64,000 bases of DNA. Source: Nepenthes gracilis. Taxonomy: Eukaryota; Streptophyta; Magnoliopsida; Caryophyllales; Nepenthaceae. Where the stretch lies: assembly GCA_033239525.1 (NCBI GenBank), contig BSYO01000038.1, positions 12,217,041 to 12,281,040 on the forward strand. Reading direction: 5' to 3'. The position numbers and the translations under genes were made by a program. Numbering within the stretch: the first letter of the stretch is position 1; every line of letters begins with the position of its first letter. Below, one piece after another: positions 46,201-58,000 of this stretch. The notes beneath the pieces are model-generated. The model was not told where the DNA came from. It was given only the letters and a program-made list of their open reading frames with translations, and did not search any database.

Positions 46201-47010
46201 ATGGCATCGTTATCAAAGAACTTACTATTCAATGTAGAGCAGTTCAATAGGTAAGATAACTTTATCCTTTGGCAAGAAAAGGTGAAGAACGTCTTGACCT
46301 GAGACGGAATTGTGAAAGCGTTGTGGAAGAAGGATGAGAAGTCGGAGAACTTGACAGAAGAGAAATGACAAAACAAGAGGGATATTGCAAATTGTATCAT
46401 CAAATTGTGTTTGGCAGACAACACGTTATAGGAGGTCTTTGGTTTGTCAGACCCAGCTGAGGTATGTGATAAGTTTGAAAGCAGATATAAGTTCAAATCT
46501 TTGACCACGAGACTGCATGTAAAGAAGCAATTTTATGAAATGCATTTGTCCGAAGGGAGAAGCTTTGAGAAGTATTTGGATGAGTTCAACAGGATCGTGA
46601 CGTAGATGTCAACCCTTAATGAGGAAATCAACGAGGAAGATAAGACGGTGTTGCTGGCCTCCTTACCAGTATCATACAACCACTTCGTGATAACTTTGTT
46701 GTTTAAGAAGGACATACTCAAGTTGGACGAGGTCGTTACTTCTTTGGTTATGAATGAGACAAGGCGGTCTTAGGGGACTTCCACTTCTTCCTACTCCGAG
46801 GTGCTCTTGACAGAGTCACGAGGAAGAAGTAAGAGACGCAACCCAAAGTATGGTGAAAAGGATCGCATTAAATCTAGGTCAAGATTCCAAAATGTCGAGT
46901 GTCATCATTGTGGCAAGAAAGGCATCATTAGAAAATTTTCTCAATAAAAGAAGCGTGTGAACGTTGAAAGGGAAAGCAAAGTAGAAAAGGGACGAGGTGA
47001 AGAAAAGTCC
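46201..47010 (+). pseudogene. gag: copia-4 gag
   Basis: ATG at 46201 starts MASLSKNLLFNVEQFNR. WQEKVKNVLT, CLADNTL and RLHVKKQFYEMHLSEGRSF match the Tork-type Gag core. Stops fall at about 46252, 46300, 46368 and 46429. The knuckle near 46900 reads CHHCGKKGIIRKF, so the last two ligands (H and C) are lost. Confidence 0.87.
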
Positions 47011-47400
47011 TCAATCTCAATAGTTATAGGAGGTGACCTCCTGTTAACTTGTGAAATGGATGTGGCAAGTTTGACGGACTATGAGTCCGATTGGATAGTT
47101 AATAGTGGTGCCTCTCTCCACGCCACATTGTAAGGGGACTATTCATTTCTTATATTCATGGAGATTTTAGAGTAATAAGGATAAGAAATGAAGGAACATC
47201 CTCAATTATTAGCCGAGGTGACATGTTGCTAGTCACTAATAATGAGACAAGGTTATTGTTGAAAGATGTACGGTATGTCCTTGATATCCGGTTGAATATA
47301 ATTTCAACTGGTAGGCTGGATGATTAAGGTTATTACAATACCTTCTATTAAGGAGAATGGAAGCTGACCAGAGGGTTTCTGGTTGTTACTTGAGGACTGA
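47011..47400 (+). pseudogene. pol: copia-4 protease
   Basis: DWIVNSGASLHAT (about 47089) has Asn in place of the catalytic Asp. VRYVLDIRLNIISTGRLDD follows with stops and a frameshift at about 47132. Confidence 0.83.
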
Positions 47401-48147
47401 AGAGTGCCAGCCTGTATATAATAAAGGCGTCTGTTGTGGCCGGAGACGTGAATGCCATAAGCAGTGAGGAGTCCTCGGACCTGTGACACCATTAGCTAGG
47501 CCACATGGGTGATAAGGGATTATGTCATTTGGCTAAGAAAGGCGTTATTCCAGAAATGAAGGTAGATGGATCGAGGACTTGCCCTCACTGCATGGCTGAA
47601 AAGCAAAGAAGAGTCTCATTCTAAGGACACTCGTCTTCTGTGAAGGCAGAACTACTCAACCTGGTTCATACTGATGTGTGTGAGCCATTCAAAGAAAAGT
47701 TATTCGAAGGGGCTCAGTACTTTGTATCGTTCATTGACAACTGTTCAAGAAAATTGTGGGTCTTTCTATTGAAGATCAAGGACCAAATCCTCGGTACTTT
47801 TGAGCATTTTCATACTCTGGAGGAATAACAGACGGGAAAGAAACTGAAGACCGCTTGAAGCGACAATGGTTGTGAGTACATTGAGGCATTTAATATCTAT
47901 TACTGAATACATAGCATTCAGTATCAGAAGACACCATCAAAGACACCACAATTGAATGGAGTAGCTGAGCAGATAAATCGTACACTCCTGAAAAGGATTA
48001 GGTATATGCTTTCAGAAGTAAATCTTTTTGGGTCTTTCTGGGCAGAAGTATTAAAGACGACGACCTATGTTATTAATATGTTACCCTGTAGACCATTGAA
48101 TGGTGATTTGCCAGAAAAGGTTTTATCTGGAAAGGATCCATCCTATG
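47401..48147 (+). pseudogene. pol: copia-4 integrase, part before copia-5
   Basis: HMGDKGLCHLAKKGVIP-type zinc module, then TDVCEPFKEKLFEGAQYFVS, FIDNCSRKLWVFLLKIKDQI and, after stops, NGVAEQINRTLLKRIRYM. It is cut at GATCCATCCTATG by copia-5 and resumes at 53870 with the second CTATG. Confidence 0.87.
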
Positions 48148-49017
48148 TGTTGAGGGTCACTTTTATGTGAAAATCCTAATGGCCGGAGGACTCGGATAGA
48201 GTACGAGGACCTTGTGTGCTATTGAAGTCCGCAGACTTGTACGCTGAATGCCCTCGGACTATGCACAAGAAATTCCGATCAACATGATGTTGACCGGCTG
48301 AGGGTATGGGGACTTGCTCAGCATTATCCATGGATCTTAGGAGGATGCCTAGACGGTCAACGTGGGTGTTGATCGCCAAGTGAAGAAGGCAATCAACGGG
48401 AGCATTGACCGGCCAAGTGAATAAGACGGTCCACGAGGTATTAACCGGTTGAGAATAGAAATGTTGAATAGCTGTCTTCTCCAAATGGCGTGCAGTTGAC
48501 CTTCCTAATTGGGTAGTTAGAAGACGTCATTCTTGGAAAGACAACAAGTCAATTTGCAGAGGTATACATGCATTGCCTACTATAGGACAGGGCATGCGCC
48601 ATCATTGCAAGCTTTGGAGATGTGCACGCAACTACCATGCAGAGTCGATGATTGATCTTGCTGAAGGAGTGTGCATATATATATATATTTAGATCTGTAA
48701 TATATAAGAATTATATATAGAGTGAAAAACAGTGAAGAGATAGAGAGTAGTGAGTGAAAATACGAAGTGTTGGATTCTTTGTATTTCTTGTGGTCTGTTC
48801 TTCGATTTTGTCTCCTGGGTTTGTGTAGTCATGTAGTCTGTATAACCAATCTCATATAGTGGATCATCATTTATGGATTAAGTGTCATGTGATTTTTTTC
48901 TTAATTGAAAAGGATTTTTCACGTAAAATCTTATATGTTCAATTCTTATTATTCCTTCACTTTACTGTTTGTGTATGATTCTGTGCATTTTATTTGATTG
49001 CCCTTTCTGCGCCAACA
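48148..49017 (+). repeat. copia-5 5' LTR
   Basis: It is 870 bp. It holds GACGGTCAACGTGGGTGTTGATCG-type dyad text at about 48352-48376 and TATA-like 'gcatatatatatatattta' at about 48673. The primer site after it is damaged: TAGTATCAGAG (49020-49030) instead of TGGTATCAGAG. Confidence 0.92.
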
Positions 49018-49054
49018 AATAGTATCAGAGAGCATGGTTGAGAATTTCACCTAA

Positions 49055-49840
49055 ATGGCGTCGTCGTCTTTAAAGAATTTATCATTTAGTGTGAAGTAGT
49101 TCAACGGGTAAGGAAACTTTATCTTTTGGCAAGAGAGGGTGAAAAATATCCTAACTTTTGAAAGTACGGTGAAAGCATTGCGGAAGAAGGAAGAGAAACC
49201 AGATAACATGATGGAGGAAGAATGGTAAGACAAAAGAGATCTTGCCAACTGCACAATAAAGCTATGTCTAGCGGACAACACGCTCGAGGAGGTCCCCGGC
49301 CTAACAAACCCAGTGGAGGTCCGGGAGAAGTTGAAAAGTCGGTACAAACCAAAGTTCTTGACAACCAGGCTGCACGTGAAGAAGCAGTTCTATGGCATGT
49401 GGTTATCAGAAGGAGGAAACTTTGAAAAACACTTGGACGAGTTCAACTGGATTGTAACGCAGATGCCGACTCTTTACAAGGAGATCAAGGAGGAGGACAA
49501 GGCGTTAGTATTGCTGGCTTCTCTACGATCTTCATATGACCGTATCGTCACAACCTTGGTGTTTGGGAAAGATACATTCAAGTTGGACGAGGTCATTACC
49601 TCCTTACTCATGAATGAGTCAAGGCGGTCACAGTGGGCTTCAATGTCTTCATATTTTGAGGTACTTATGATTGAGTCTAGGGGAAGGAGTAGAGAATGCA
49701 GCCAGAAGACTGGAGAGAAGAGACGTAGCAAATCTCGGTTAATGTATCAAAATCTTGAGTGCCATCATTGTGGCAAGAAGGACCACATTAAGAAGTACTG
49801 TTTTAAGTTGAAGTGTGAAAATGCGAAGAAAGATGAAGTA
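49055..49840 (+). pseudogene. gag: copia-5 gag
   Basis: ATG at 49055 starts MASSSLKNLSFSVK; stops follow near 49097, 49109 and 49226. The frame is then open from 49313 through KKQFYGMWLSEGGNFEKHLD, LASLRSSYDRIVTTLVF and the knuckle CHHCGKKDHIKKYC (about 49762-49803, CCHC kept). The same frame runs on into the protease. Confidence 0.88.
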
Positions 49841-50262
49841 GAAAAAGGATGGAGAGAAGAAAAATTCTTGATCTCAGTGGTTACAGGAGGCGATCTCCTA
49901 CTGACATGTGAAGAGAATGTGACAAGTCTGACAGACCATGAGTCCGGCTGGGTGATTAATTTTGGTACTTCTTTGCATGCCACGTCTAAAAGGGGACTGT
50001 TTACATCATATACTCTAAGAGATTTTAGAGTAATAAGGATGAAAAATAAAGGAACATTTCAAATTATTGGTAGAGGTGACGTCATACTGGTTACCAACAA
50101 TGGGTCGAAGTTGCTATTGAAATATGTATGACATATCCCTAACATCCGGCTGAATATAACTGCAGCCGGCCGGCTGGATGATCAAGATTACTACAATACC
50201 TTCTGTGAATGTGAGTGGAAGCTGACCATGGGGTCTTTGGTTGTGCCAAGAGAAAAGTAGTG
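49841..50262 (+). pseudogene. pol: copia-5 protease
   Basis: It is in frame with gag to 50131. The active site reads VINFGTSLHAT, so D-S-G is replaced by N-F-G and the catalytic Asp is gone. A stop at 50129 and shifts follow. Confidence 0.86.
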
Positions 50263-51390
50263 CTCTGGCTTATATGTAATGAATGTGTGTGCAGTCTCCA
50301 GAGACGTGAATGTCACAACCAGTAAGGAGTCTGAAGATCTATGGCACCGTAGGCTAAGCCACATGAGTGAACGCGGATTATGTCATTTAGCCATGAAAGG
50401 CCTTATCCCAGGAGTGGAAGAAGACGGATTGAGGACGTGTCCTCATTGTATAGTCGACAAGCAACAGAGAGTTTTGTTTCAAGAGACTCATCCTTTTCAA
50501 AGGCGAAAGTACTCAATCTGGTCCACACAGATATATGTGGGCCATTCAAGGAGAAGTCTTTTAATGGAGCTCAATATTTTGTATCTTTCATTGATGACTA
50601 TTCTAGAAAGTTGTGGGTTTGTCTACTGAAAATCAAGAACAAAGTCCTCGGTATATTTGAGCAATTTCATACTCTGGTGGAGCGTTAGACGGGGAAGAAA
50701 TTGAAGACCCTTCGAAGTGATAATGGGGGTGATTAAGTTGGGACATTTGATACCTACTGCCGATCTTATGGCATTAGATATCTGAAGACTCCACAAAAAA
50801 TATCACAGTTGAAACGGAGTGGTCAAGTGGATGAACCGTACACTTTTGGAAAAAGTGAGATGCATGCTTTCAGAAGCAAAGCTTCCTACATCCTTTTGGG
50901 TAGAAGTGCTGAAGACGGCGGCCTATGTTATCAATAGGTCGGCTAGTAAGCCATTAAAGGGCGAAGTGTCGGAGAAGATATGATCAGAAAAGAAGCCTTT
51001 TTATGACCATTTGTGGGTATTTGGATGTAAAGCCTTTATTCATGTCCCTAAAGATAAAAGGACTAAATTAGAGCCAAAGACTATGCAGTGTATCTTTTTA
51101 GGTTACGAGGAAGATAAACTGGGCTGCAAACTTTATGACCAAATTGGGAGAAAACTTATCCGATCAAGGGATGTAGTCTTCATTGAGGATGAAACGATTG
51201 AAGACATTGATAAGAAGACCAAGTCTAATATTAGCCGAACAGACAACGTTAGTGTTGAAGTTGTTCGTCTAATACCTCCTGCGGATGAGGATAATCGCCC
51301 AGATGTGGTTGAAGACAATAATGAGATAATTACGGCACCTGATGAGGAATAGGATGAAGTCGCTCCTCAACAGGCCAAGGAGGTTCCTAT
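50263..51390 (+). pseudogene. pol: copia-5 integrase
   Basis: LWHRRLSHMSERGLCHL and CPHCIVDKQQRVLF keep the HHCC module. FVSFIDDYSRKLWVCLLK and TLRSDNGGD carry core Asp residues. The C-terminal block FGCKAFIHVPKDKRTKLEPK lies in an open frame (51011-51352). Frameshifts near 50500 and 50690 and stops break it. Confidence 0.87.
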
Positions 51391-52160
51391 CCAACAATCC
51401 TTGAGTAAGAGACGATCATTCGTCTTTCTGTCATCTAGTGAGTATGTCTTGCTTACTGATGTTGGAGAGCTTGAGACTTTTAAAGAGGCTATGAAGGATG
51501 TAAATAAGGAGAAATGGCTGGAAGTTACAGGAGATGAAATAAGTTCTCTTCCTGAAAATCATACTTTTGATTTGGCTGAATTTTCCAACGGGAAAAGAGC
51601 TCTAAAGAATAAGTGGGTCTTCCGGTTGAAGACATCCGAGGACACCATGCAATCGAGGTACAAGGCGTGGTTAGTGGTAAAAGTCTTTAATCAACGGAAA
51701 GGGGTTAATTTTGATGAGATTTTTACCCCGATGGGGAAGATGTCTTTCATCAGGGTTGTGCTAAGCTTGACTGCTGCTCAGAATCTGGAGGTGGAGCAGA
51801 TGGATATCCGGACGGCTTTCTTCCATGGTGAACTTGAGGAGGAAATTTACATGGAGTAGTCGGAAGGATTCAAGGTTAAAGGAAAGAAACGACTTGTTTG
51901 TCGCCTAAGAAAAAGCATGTATGGATTAAAACAGGCTCCTAGACAGCGGTACAAGAAGTTTGAATTGGTCATGTTTAGTCAGAGATACCAGAAGACCACT
52001 TGCGGCTACTGTGTTTTTACACAGAGCTTTTCAAAGAATGACTTTGTCATCACTCTCCTTCATGCGGATGACATGTTGATCGTAGGAAGTAGTGGTACTT
52101 GGATAAAGAAGTTGAAGGAGCAACTTAGACAATCATTTGCTATGAATGACCTAGGGTTGG
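51391..52160 (+). pseudogene. pol: copia-5 reverse transcriptase
   Basis: RALKNKWVFRLKTSEDTMQS, VNFDEIFTPMGKMSFIRVV and EQMDIRTAFFHGELEEEIYM occur in an open frame to 51859. The palm box reads HADD at 52061-52072 instead of YVDD: both aspartates remain but Tyr and Val are changed. Confidence 0.87.
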
Positions 52161-52229
52161 ATTATTCGCGAATGAGAGGCAAGAACACTGTCGCTGTCTC
52201 AATAAAACTACATTGAAAGAGTACTCTAA

Positions 52230-52970
52230 CGTTTCAATATGGACAAGTTCAAACTTGTAAGCATACCGCTGGCGAACCATCACAGACTGAGCATTCACCA
52301 GTGTCCGTCCTTGGATGCAGAAAGCATATATGAAAGGCTTGTCTTACTCATCAATTGTAGGAAGCTTGATGTATGCCTTGGTATATACGAGGCCGGACAT
52401 AGCACACACAGTTAGTATTGTCAGCCGTTTTCTGTCAAACACAAGAAGAAAGTATTGGTCCGCGGTTAAATAGACAATGAGATATATCCGATGAACTTCC
52501 AAGAGGTTTCTGTGTCTTGGAAGTGACAAGTCTCAGTTGGTGGGTTACTCGAATACTGATTTGTCTGAGGACATTAATTCACGTAAGTTCACTTCAGGAT
52601 ACTTGGTGAAATTTATTGGAGGTGCAATTTTTTGGTTGTTAAAATTGTAGAAGTGTGTCGCCCTTTTCACTACTAAGGTCGAGTACATTGTAGTGACAGA
52701 AACTTGTAAATAGATATTATGGATGAAAAAATTCATCCAAGAATTGGGCTTCAGACAAAAAAAGTATAAAATACTTTGTGATAGTCAGAGTACTATATAT
52801 CTTTTCAAGAACTCCTCATTTCATTCTAGATCGAAGTATATTGATATTCGATACAATTGGATAAGAGATGTTATTGAAGCGGGTTTCCTGTCACTAGAAA
52901 AGGTTGGGACTAAAGAAAATGACGCGGACACGATAATCAAGGCTTTACCAAAAGGTAAAAATTAAGCTTG
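52230..52970 (+). pseudogene. pol: copia-5 RNase H
   Basis: MDKFKLVSIPLANHHRLS starts the connection, then YSSIVGSLMYALVYTRPD-like text. YSNTDLSEDINSRKFTSGYL has Asn/Thr drift at the first Asp motif. LCDSQSTIYLFKNSSFHSRS keeps the later Asp, and the tail IIKALPKGKN ends at TAA near 52964. Confidence 0.84.
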
Positions 52971-53002
52971 TTGTAGTTTAGCTAGGCTAATAGATTCTAA
53001 TT

Positions 53003-53869
53003 TATTGAGGGTTACTCTCATATGAAAGTCCTGATGGTCGGAGGATTTGGACCGAGTATGAGGACCTTATGTGCTATTAAGGCCGTAGACTTGTGCGCTC
53101 AATATCCATGGACTATGCATAAGAAATTTTGGTCAACATAATGTTGACTGGCTGAAGGCATGGGGATTTGCTTAGTATAACCCATGGATCCCAGGAGGAC
53201 GACCGGATGGTTGACGTCGGCGTTGATCGGCTAAGTGAAGATGACGGTCAACGTGGGCGTTGACCGGCCAAGTGAATATGACGGTCAACGGGCGTTGACC
53301 GGTTGAGAATAGAAATGCTGAACGCAGATGTCTTCTCCAAATGGCGTGTAGTTGACCTTTCTGATTGGGAAGTTAGGAGATGTCATTCTTAAAAAGACAA
53401 GTCAATTTGTAGAGGCATGCATGCACCGCCTGCTGCAGGACAGGGCGTGCGCTACCATTACAGGCTTTGAAAATTGTACACGCAACACCATGTTTAGTCG
53501 GTGATTGATGTTGCTGAAGGAGTGTGCATGTATATATATAGATCTGTAATATATAAGTAGTATAAATAGAGTGAAAATTAGTGAAGAGATAGAGAATAGT
53601 GAGTGAAAACACAAAGTGTTAAATTTTTTGTATTTCTTATACTCTGTTCTTCGATTTTGTCTCCTAGGCTTGTGTAATCGTGTGGTTTGTGTAACCAATT
53701 TCATACAGTGGATCCTCATTTGTGGACTAAGTGCCCCATAATTTTGTTCTTGATTGAGAAGGAATTTTCATGTAAAATCTTGTGTGTTCAATTCATCTCC
53801 TTCTTCCTTCACTTTACTCTGTGTGCGTGATTCTATGCCTTCTGTTTGACCGCCCCTTATGTGCCAACG
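53003..53869 (+). repeat. copia-5 3' LTR
   Basis: It is 867 bp, TATTGAGGG...GCCAACG. The dyad GACGGTCAACGTGGGCG continuing TTGACCG lies at 53243-53266, and the array continues with 'gacggtcaacgggcgttgacc' at about 53281-53301. TATA-like 'catgtatatatatag' at about 53526. Confidence 0.92.
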
Positions 53870-54400
53870 CTATGACCATCTTTGAGTATTCGGGTATAAG
53901 ACTTTTGTCCACATCCCAAAGGATGAGAGGACTAAATTTGAGTAAAAAAACTAAACAATGTGTTTTTTGGGCTATAGGGAAGATGAATTAGGGCATAGAC
54001 TTTATGACCAAATTGAGAGAAAGTTTATCCGGTCAAGGGATGTTGTCTTTGTTAAAATTGAAACTATTAAAGATATTGGTGAGAATGCCAAGTTTGATAC
54101 TGGACAGACAGACAAGATTATTGCTGATGATGTCTGTCCAGTACCACTTTGCGACGAGGACACTAGCCCAAGAGTGCTCGAGGATAATAATGAAACTGAC
54201 GAGGCGTCTGATGAAGATGAGAAAGCTGACATTCCTCAACTGGCCGAGGAGGTTGAGGAGATTCTTGTCCGACGGTCCACAAGAAATAGGAGACTGTATG
54301 TCCGCCTATCATCTAATGAGTACGTCCTACTCACTAATGCAGGTGAACCAGAAGATTTTGATGAGGCCATGAAAGATGAGAATAAGGAAAGATGGTTGAA
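53870..54400 (+). pseudogene. pol: copia-4 integrase C-terminus, part after copia-5
   Basis: Resumes as YDHL, a stop, VFGYKTFVHIPKDERTKF, then CVFLGYREDELGHRLYDQIE and IRSRDVVFVKIETIKDIG. This is the block before RT in Tork elements, with a frameshift near 53950. The acidic linker to 54300 (SDEDEKADIPQLAEE) leads into RT. Confidence 0.86.
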
Positions 54401-55060
54401 AGCCATGTAAGAAGAAATAAATTCTTTGCATGAAAATCATACGTTTGATTTGGCCAAACTACTTAAGTGGAAAAGAGCCTTAAAGAATAAATAGGTCTTC
54501 CAGTTGAAGATAGACGAGCACACCACGCAGACAAGGTACAAAGCACGTCTGATTGTAAAAGGTTTCAACCAGCGAAATGAGGTTGATTTTGGTAAGATTT
54601 TTGCTCATTTGATAAAAAAGTCTTCAATAAGGATTGGGTTCAGTTTGACGGCTGCCTTGGATCTAGAAGTGGAGCAGCTGGATGTTCGGACGACATTCCT
54701 CCATGGTGATCTTGATGAGGAAATTTAGATGGAGCAGCCTGAAGGATTTGCTATCAAGGGGAAGGAACCGCTTGTATATCATCTAAAGAAGAGCCTGCTC
54801 GAACTAAAATAGGCTCCAAGACAGTGGTATAGGAAGTTTGAGTTAGTCATGGTCGGTCAAAGATATCGAAAGACCACTTCCAACCACTGTATATTTGTTC
54901 AGAGTTTTTCCGAGGATGACTTTGTAATCCTTCTCCTTTATGTGGCTGACATATTGATTGTTGGATGCAATATCGCTCGGATAAATGACCTAAAGTAGCA
55001 ACTTGGATAGTCCTTTACTATAAAGGATTGGGATCGGTGAAATAAATTCTGGACATCAGA
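54401..55060 (+). pseudogene. pol: copia-4 reverse transcriptase
   Basis: KARLIVKGFNQRNEVDFGKI and EVEQLDVRTTFLHGDLDEEI are clear. The catalytic box is YVAD (54939-54950): the first metal-binding Asp has become Ala, which would kill polymerase activity. Stops at about 54409, 54493, 54726 and 54811. Confidence 0.87.
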
Positions 55061-55139
55061 ATAATTCGAGACCGAAAAGCAAGGAGGCTGTGGCTGTCCC
55101 AAGAAAGTTACATTAAAAAGGTGCTTTAGCGTTTTAATA

Positions 55140-55880
55140 TGGATAAGTCCAAGTCAGTGAGTACTCCACGGGAAAGCCACCACAGGTTAAGCAGTAAGTA
55201 GTGTCCGACCACGGATGATAAGAGAGCTACCATGAGAAGCATACCCTACTCTTCAGTTGTAGGAAGTTTGATGTATGCTATGATATGTACGAGGCCTAAT
55301 ATTGCTCATGCGGTCGGTATTGTCAGCTGTTTTTCTTTCAAATTCAGGAAGGAAATACTGGTTCACGGTCAAATGGATAATGAGATAATTCGAGAAACTT
55401 TCAAAACGTGTCTGTGTCATGGAAGTGACAAGTCTCAATTGGTGGGATACTCCGATACTGATATGGTTAGAGACGTTGATTTCGAAAGTCCAGATCGAGA
55501 CATTTAGTCAAGTTTGCTGGAGGGGTAATCTCGTGGTAGTAAAAGCTGCAAAAGTCATTACTCTCTCAACCACTGAGGTCGAATTCATAGCAGTGATAGA
55601 AACTTACAAGGAGATGTTGTGGATGAATAAATTTATTCAAGAATTAGGCTTCAGGTAGGAGAAATATGTGATACTTTATGATAGACAGAGTGTCATACAT
55701 CTCTGTAAGAACTCCTCATTCTATTCTAAATTGAAACACATTGATATTTGATATCATTGGATGAGAGATGTTATTAAAAAAGGGCTACTGTAACTGAAAA
55801 AGGTCGGAACATGATGAAAATGACGTGGACATGATGACTAAAGTTTTACCAAAATGAAAGATTGAGACTTACCGTAACTT
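55140..55880 (+). pseudogene. pol: copia-4 RNase H
   Basis: MDKSKSVSTPRESHHRLS, IPYSSVVGSLMYAMICTRPN and YSDTDMVRDVDFESP mark the connection and first Asp motif. TEVEFIAVIETYKEMLWMNK holds the Glu motif. The third motif is degraded (LYDRQSVIHLC, Cys-Asp changed to Tyr-Asp). Multiple stops. Confidence 0.84.
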
Positions 55881-55926
55881 AGTTGGGCTAATGGACTTTA
55901 ACTCCCTACGGTCGTGAGGAGAAGTT

Positions 55927-56911
55927 TGTTGGAGTTACTCAGTGTGGAGGTGTTCCTGGTCAAAGGACTGAGATTGAGGACAAGGACCTTACGTGGTTAT
56001 GGTCCGCGGATTTTACGTGCCGAGCAACAGAGGACTCTATTCAATTAAGACACGAGGACTTGTGAGGAAGTCAAAGTCCGAGAATATTGATGAGGGACGA
56101 GGACTCTGATGAAGGCAGAATGAAGCTTGCTAAAGAATAGCTTCAAGTGGACAACCAGTCGGTCAACAAGAGGTTGACCGGCTAAGAATAGAATCTGGTC
56201 AACGGGGACGTTGACTAGACAAGGATAGACTTGTAAAATAGTCATCTTTTACAATTGCAAACTGTTGACTTTTCAAATTTGATAATTATTATTGGGAAAA
56301 GGATGGCGTTATGGCATGTCAAACTGCAAAATCGTTGACCGGATGAGGATAGACTTGTAGAATAGCTGTCTTCTACAATTACAAACCGTTGACTTTCTAG
56401 ATTTGATAATTGATATTGGGAGAAGGATGGCGTCATGACAAGTCAAATTGCAGAAGAAGCATGCACCGTTTACGCCATTTGTTGTGGGAGCATGCGTAGT
56501 TATTGTAGGAGAAGGCCTACTATAACCACCTTGTTGGTAGATGATTGCTCAATATATATACATATATATATATGTATGTATATTGGAATCAAAAGAGCGT
56601 GCGTGAAAAAGAGAGAAGCGAAAGAGGGTAAAGAGAAGAGTAGTGAGTGAAAAATAAAGTGTGAATTTACTTCGTATTTCTCGTGCTCTGTTTTCATCCA
56701 CAGTTTTCGTCTCCCGTGCCTGTGTAAGTCGTGTGGTTTTGTAACCAAATTTTACACAGTGAAATTTGTTTGTGAATTAAAATCCTATGATTTTTTCCTT
56801 ATTTAAAAGGATTTTTCACGTAAAATTATTGATGTTTCCATTTTATTCTTCTTTCCTTTTTACTGTGTGTTCCCTCTTACTGGTCGGTCGGACGCCATTT
56901 TGCCCGCAATA
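55927..56911 (+). repeat. copia-4 3' LTR with a private 124-bp tandem duplication
   Basis: It is 985 bp against 806 bp in the 5' LTR. A 124-bp unit at 56210-56333 is repeated imperfectly at 56334-56457; each begins GTTGACxxG and contains 'ggatagacttgta', 'ctgtcttctacaatt' and 'aggatggcgt'. The 5' LTR has one copy. TATA-like 'tcaatatatatacatatat' at about 56550. Confidence 0.92.
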
Positions 56912-56916
56912 ATTGA

Positions 56917-58000
56917 AGCCCAATTTATACCGTATCATAGAGTTTTTTTCTTTTACCACCTCTACTTTCGTTTTATTTTCTTATGCTTGTGCTTTCTTAT
57001 TTTCTCCCTTTCTGTTCTTTACCCCTTCCTGTATTGAATAGAGCGTGTAGTTTTTATCCTAATTCTGATTTGCTTTGATTTATCTTGAATAATATCTTAT
57101 TATAAATTAATCATTCTAAGAATAAAATTATACAACAGCTTGATAAAAGCATGACTTTTTACACTTGAAAGACATTTTTTAAAAAATATATTCATGCTGA
57201 AATAATCAGTTACTGGAATAAATAATATGATACTTTTCATATGCAAGAAAATTTATCATTCTAAGTCATATAATATTTATTTGAGAGTTTTTGATACTAT
57301 GTTTTCTTATGATTTTAAAATATTTTTATCATGAGTTCTACAAGAAACATATATACAATCAAGAGAATTTAAAGAACAAACAATTATAAAACATTATTTT
57401 GCAGTTTTATGCCGAGTTGGCATTTTTTGTAATACTAAGATATTACTAATTTGGTAAATTTTTTTACACATTATAAAATTAATTATAAAATCATATTAAG
57501 AAGAACAGCAGCAGAAGGAAAAAAAAATTAGCGCAGCAGATGTAGAGTAGAATTTATCAATTTAGCTCGTGTGGGCCGAAGAGCATTGACGCCAAAGAGC
57601 AATTACAAATAATAATAATAACAATATTAATAAATAACTAATAAGAATAATAATAATAAATAAAATAAAATAAAATAAACTATGCAAAAAACGGAGGGCC
57701 AAACTCTATCCCAAATAGCCACCGGTCTTGGTTTTTCACTCTTTCATCTCACCGGGCAGGGGTCGGGGGACTGGCATTGGACGCAGTCTAGCGCCCAACG
57801 TGGGCTGTCCGATTTTGATCGAGCGTCCCATGTGTTTATTAGCGATAATATAATTTTAATCGTTCGATTAAATTTAAAATTGGATGGGTAATATTAAATC
57901 TCACGGTACAAAATCTTGTCTGTTCGTTGTTCCAGATCGAACGGCTACGATTTTGGTGCTCAGTAACTTTGATATTTTGAACTGGAAAATATTTTTTGAC
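56917..58000. other. AT-rich intergenic DNA with simple repeats
   Basis: No gene seen. (AAT/AATA)n runs at about 57608-57678. A GC-richer patch at 57690-57810 is not recognisable. Confidence 0.5.

Larger units (their letters stand above)
48148..53869 (+). mobile_element. copia-5: Tork-like element (copia-1 family) inside copia-4
   Basis: 5,722 bp with a perfect CTATG duplication (48143-48147 and 53870-53874). It starts TGTTGAGGG; the 3' end is GCCAACG. Gag, protease and LTR text are closer to copia-1 than to copia-3 or copia-4. Over the first ~105 aligned LTR bases I counted about 19 mismatches by hand, mostly transitions, so even this inner element is old. Confidence 0.93.
45359..56911 (+). 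mobile_element. copia-4: Tork/Tnt1-like copia retrotransposon hosting copia-5
   Basis: Flanked by a perfect ATTGA duplication (45354-45358 and 56912-56916). It begins TGTTGGGG; the 3' end is GCAATA (CCAACA in the 5' LTR). Without copia-5 it is about 5.83 kb. Domains run in copia order on both sides of the nested element. Stops are dense, and RT has YVAD instead of YVDD. Confidence 0.92.
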
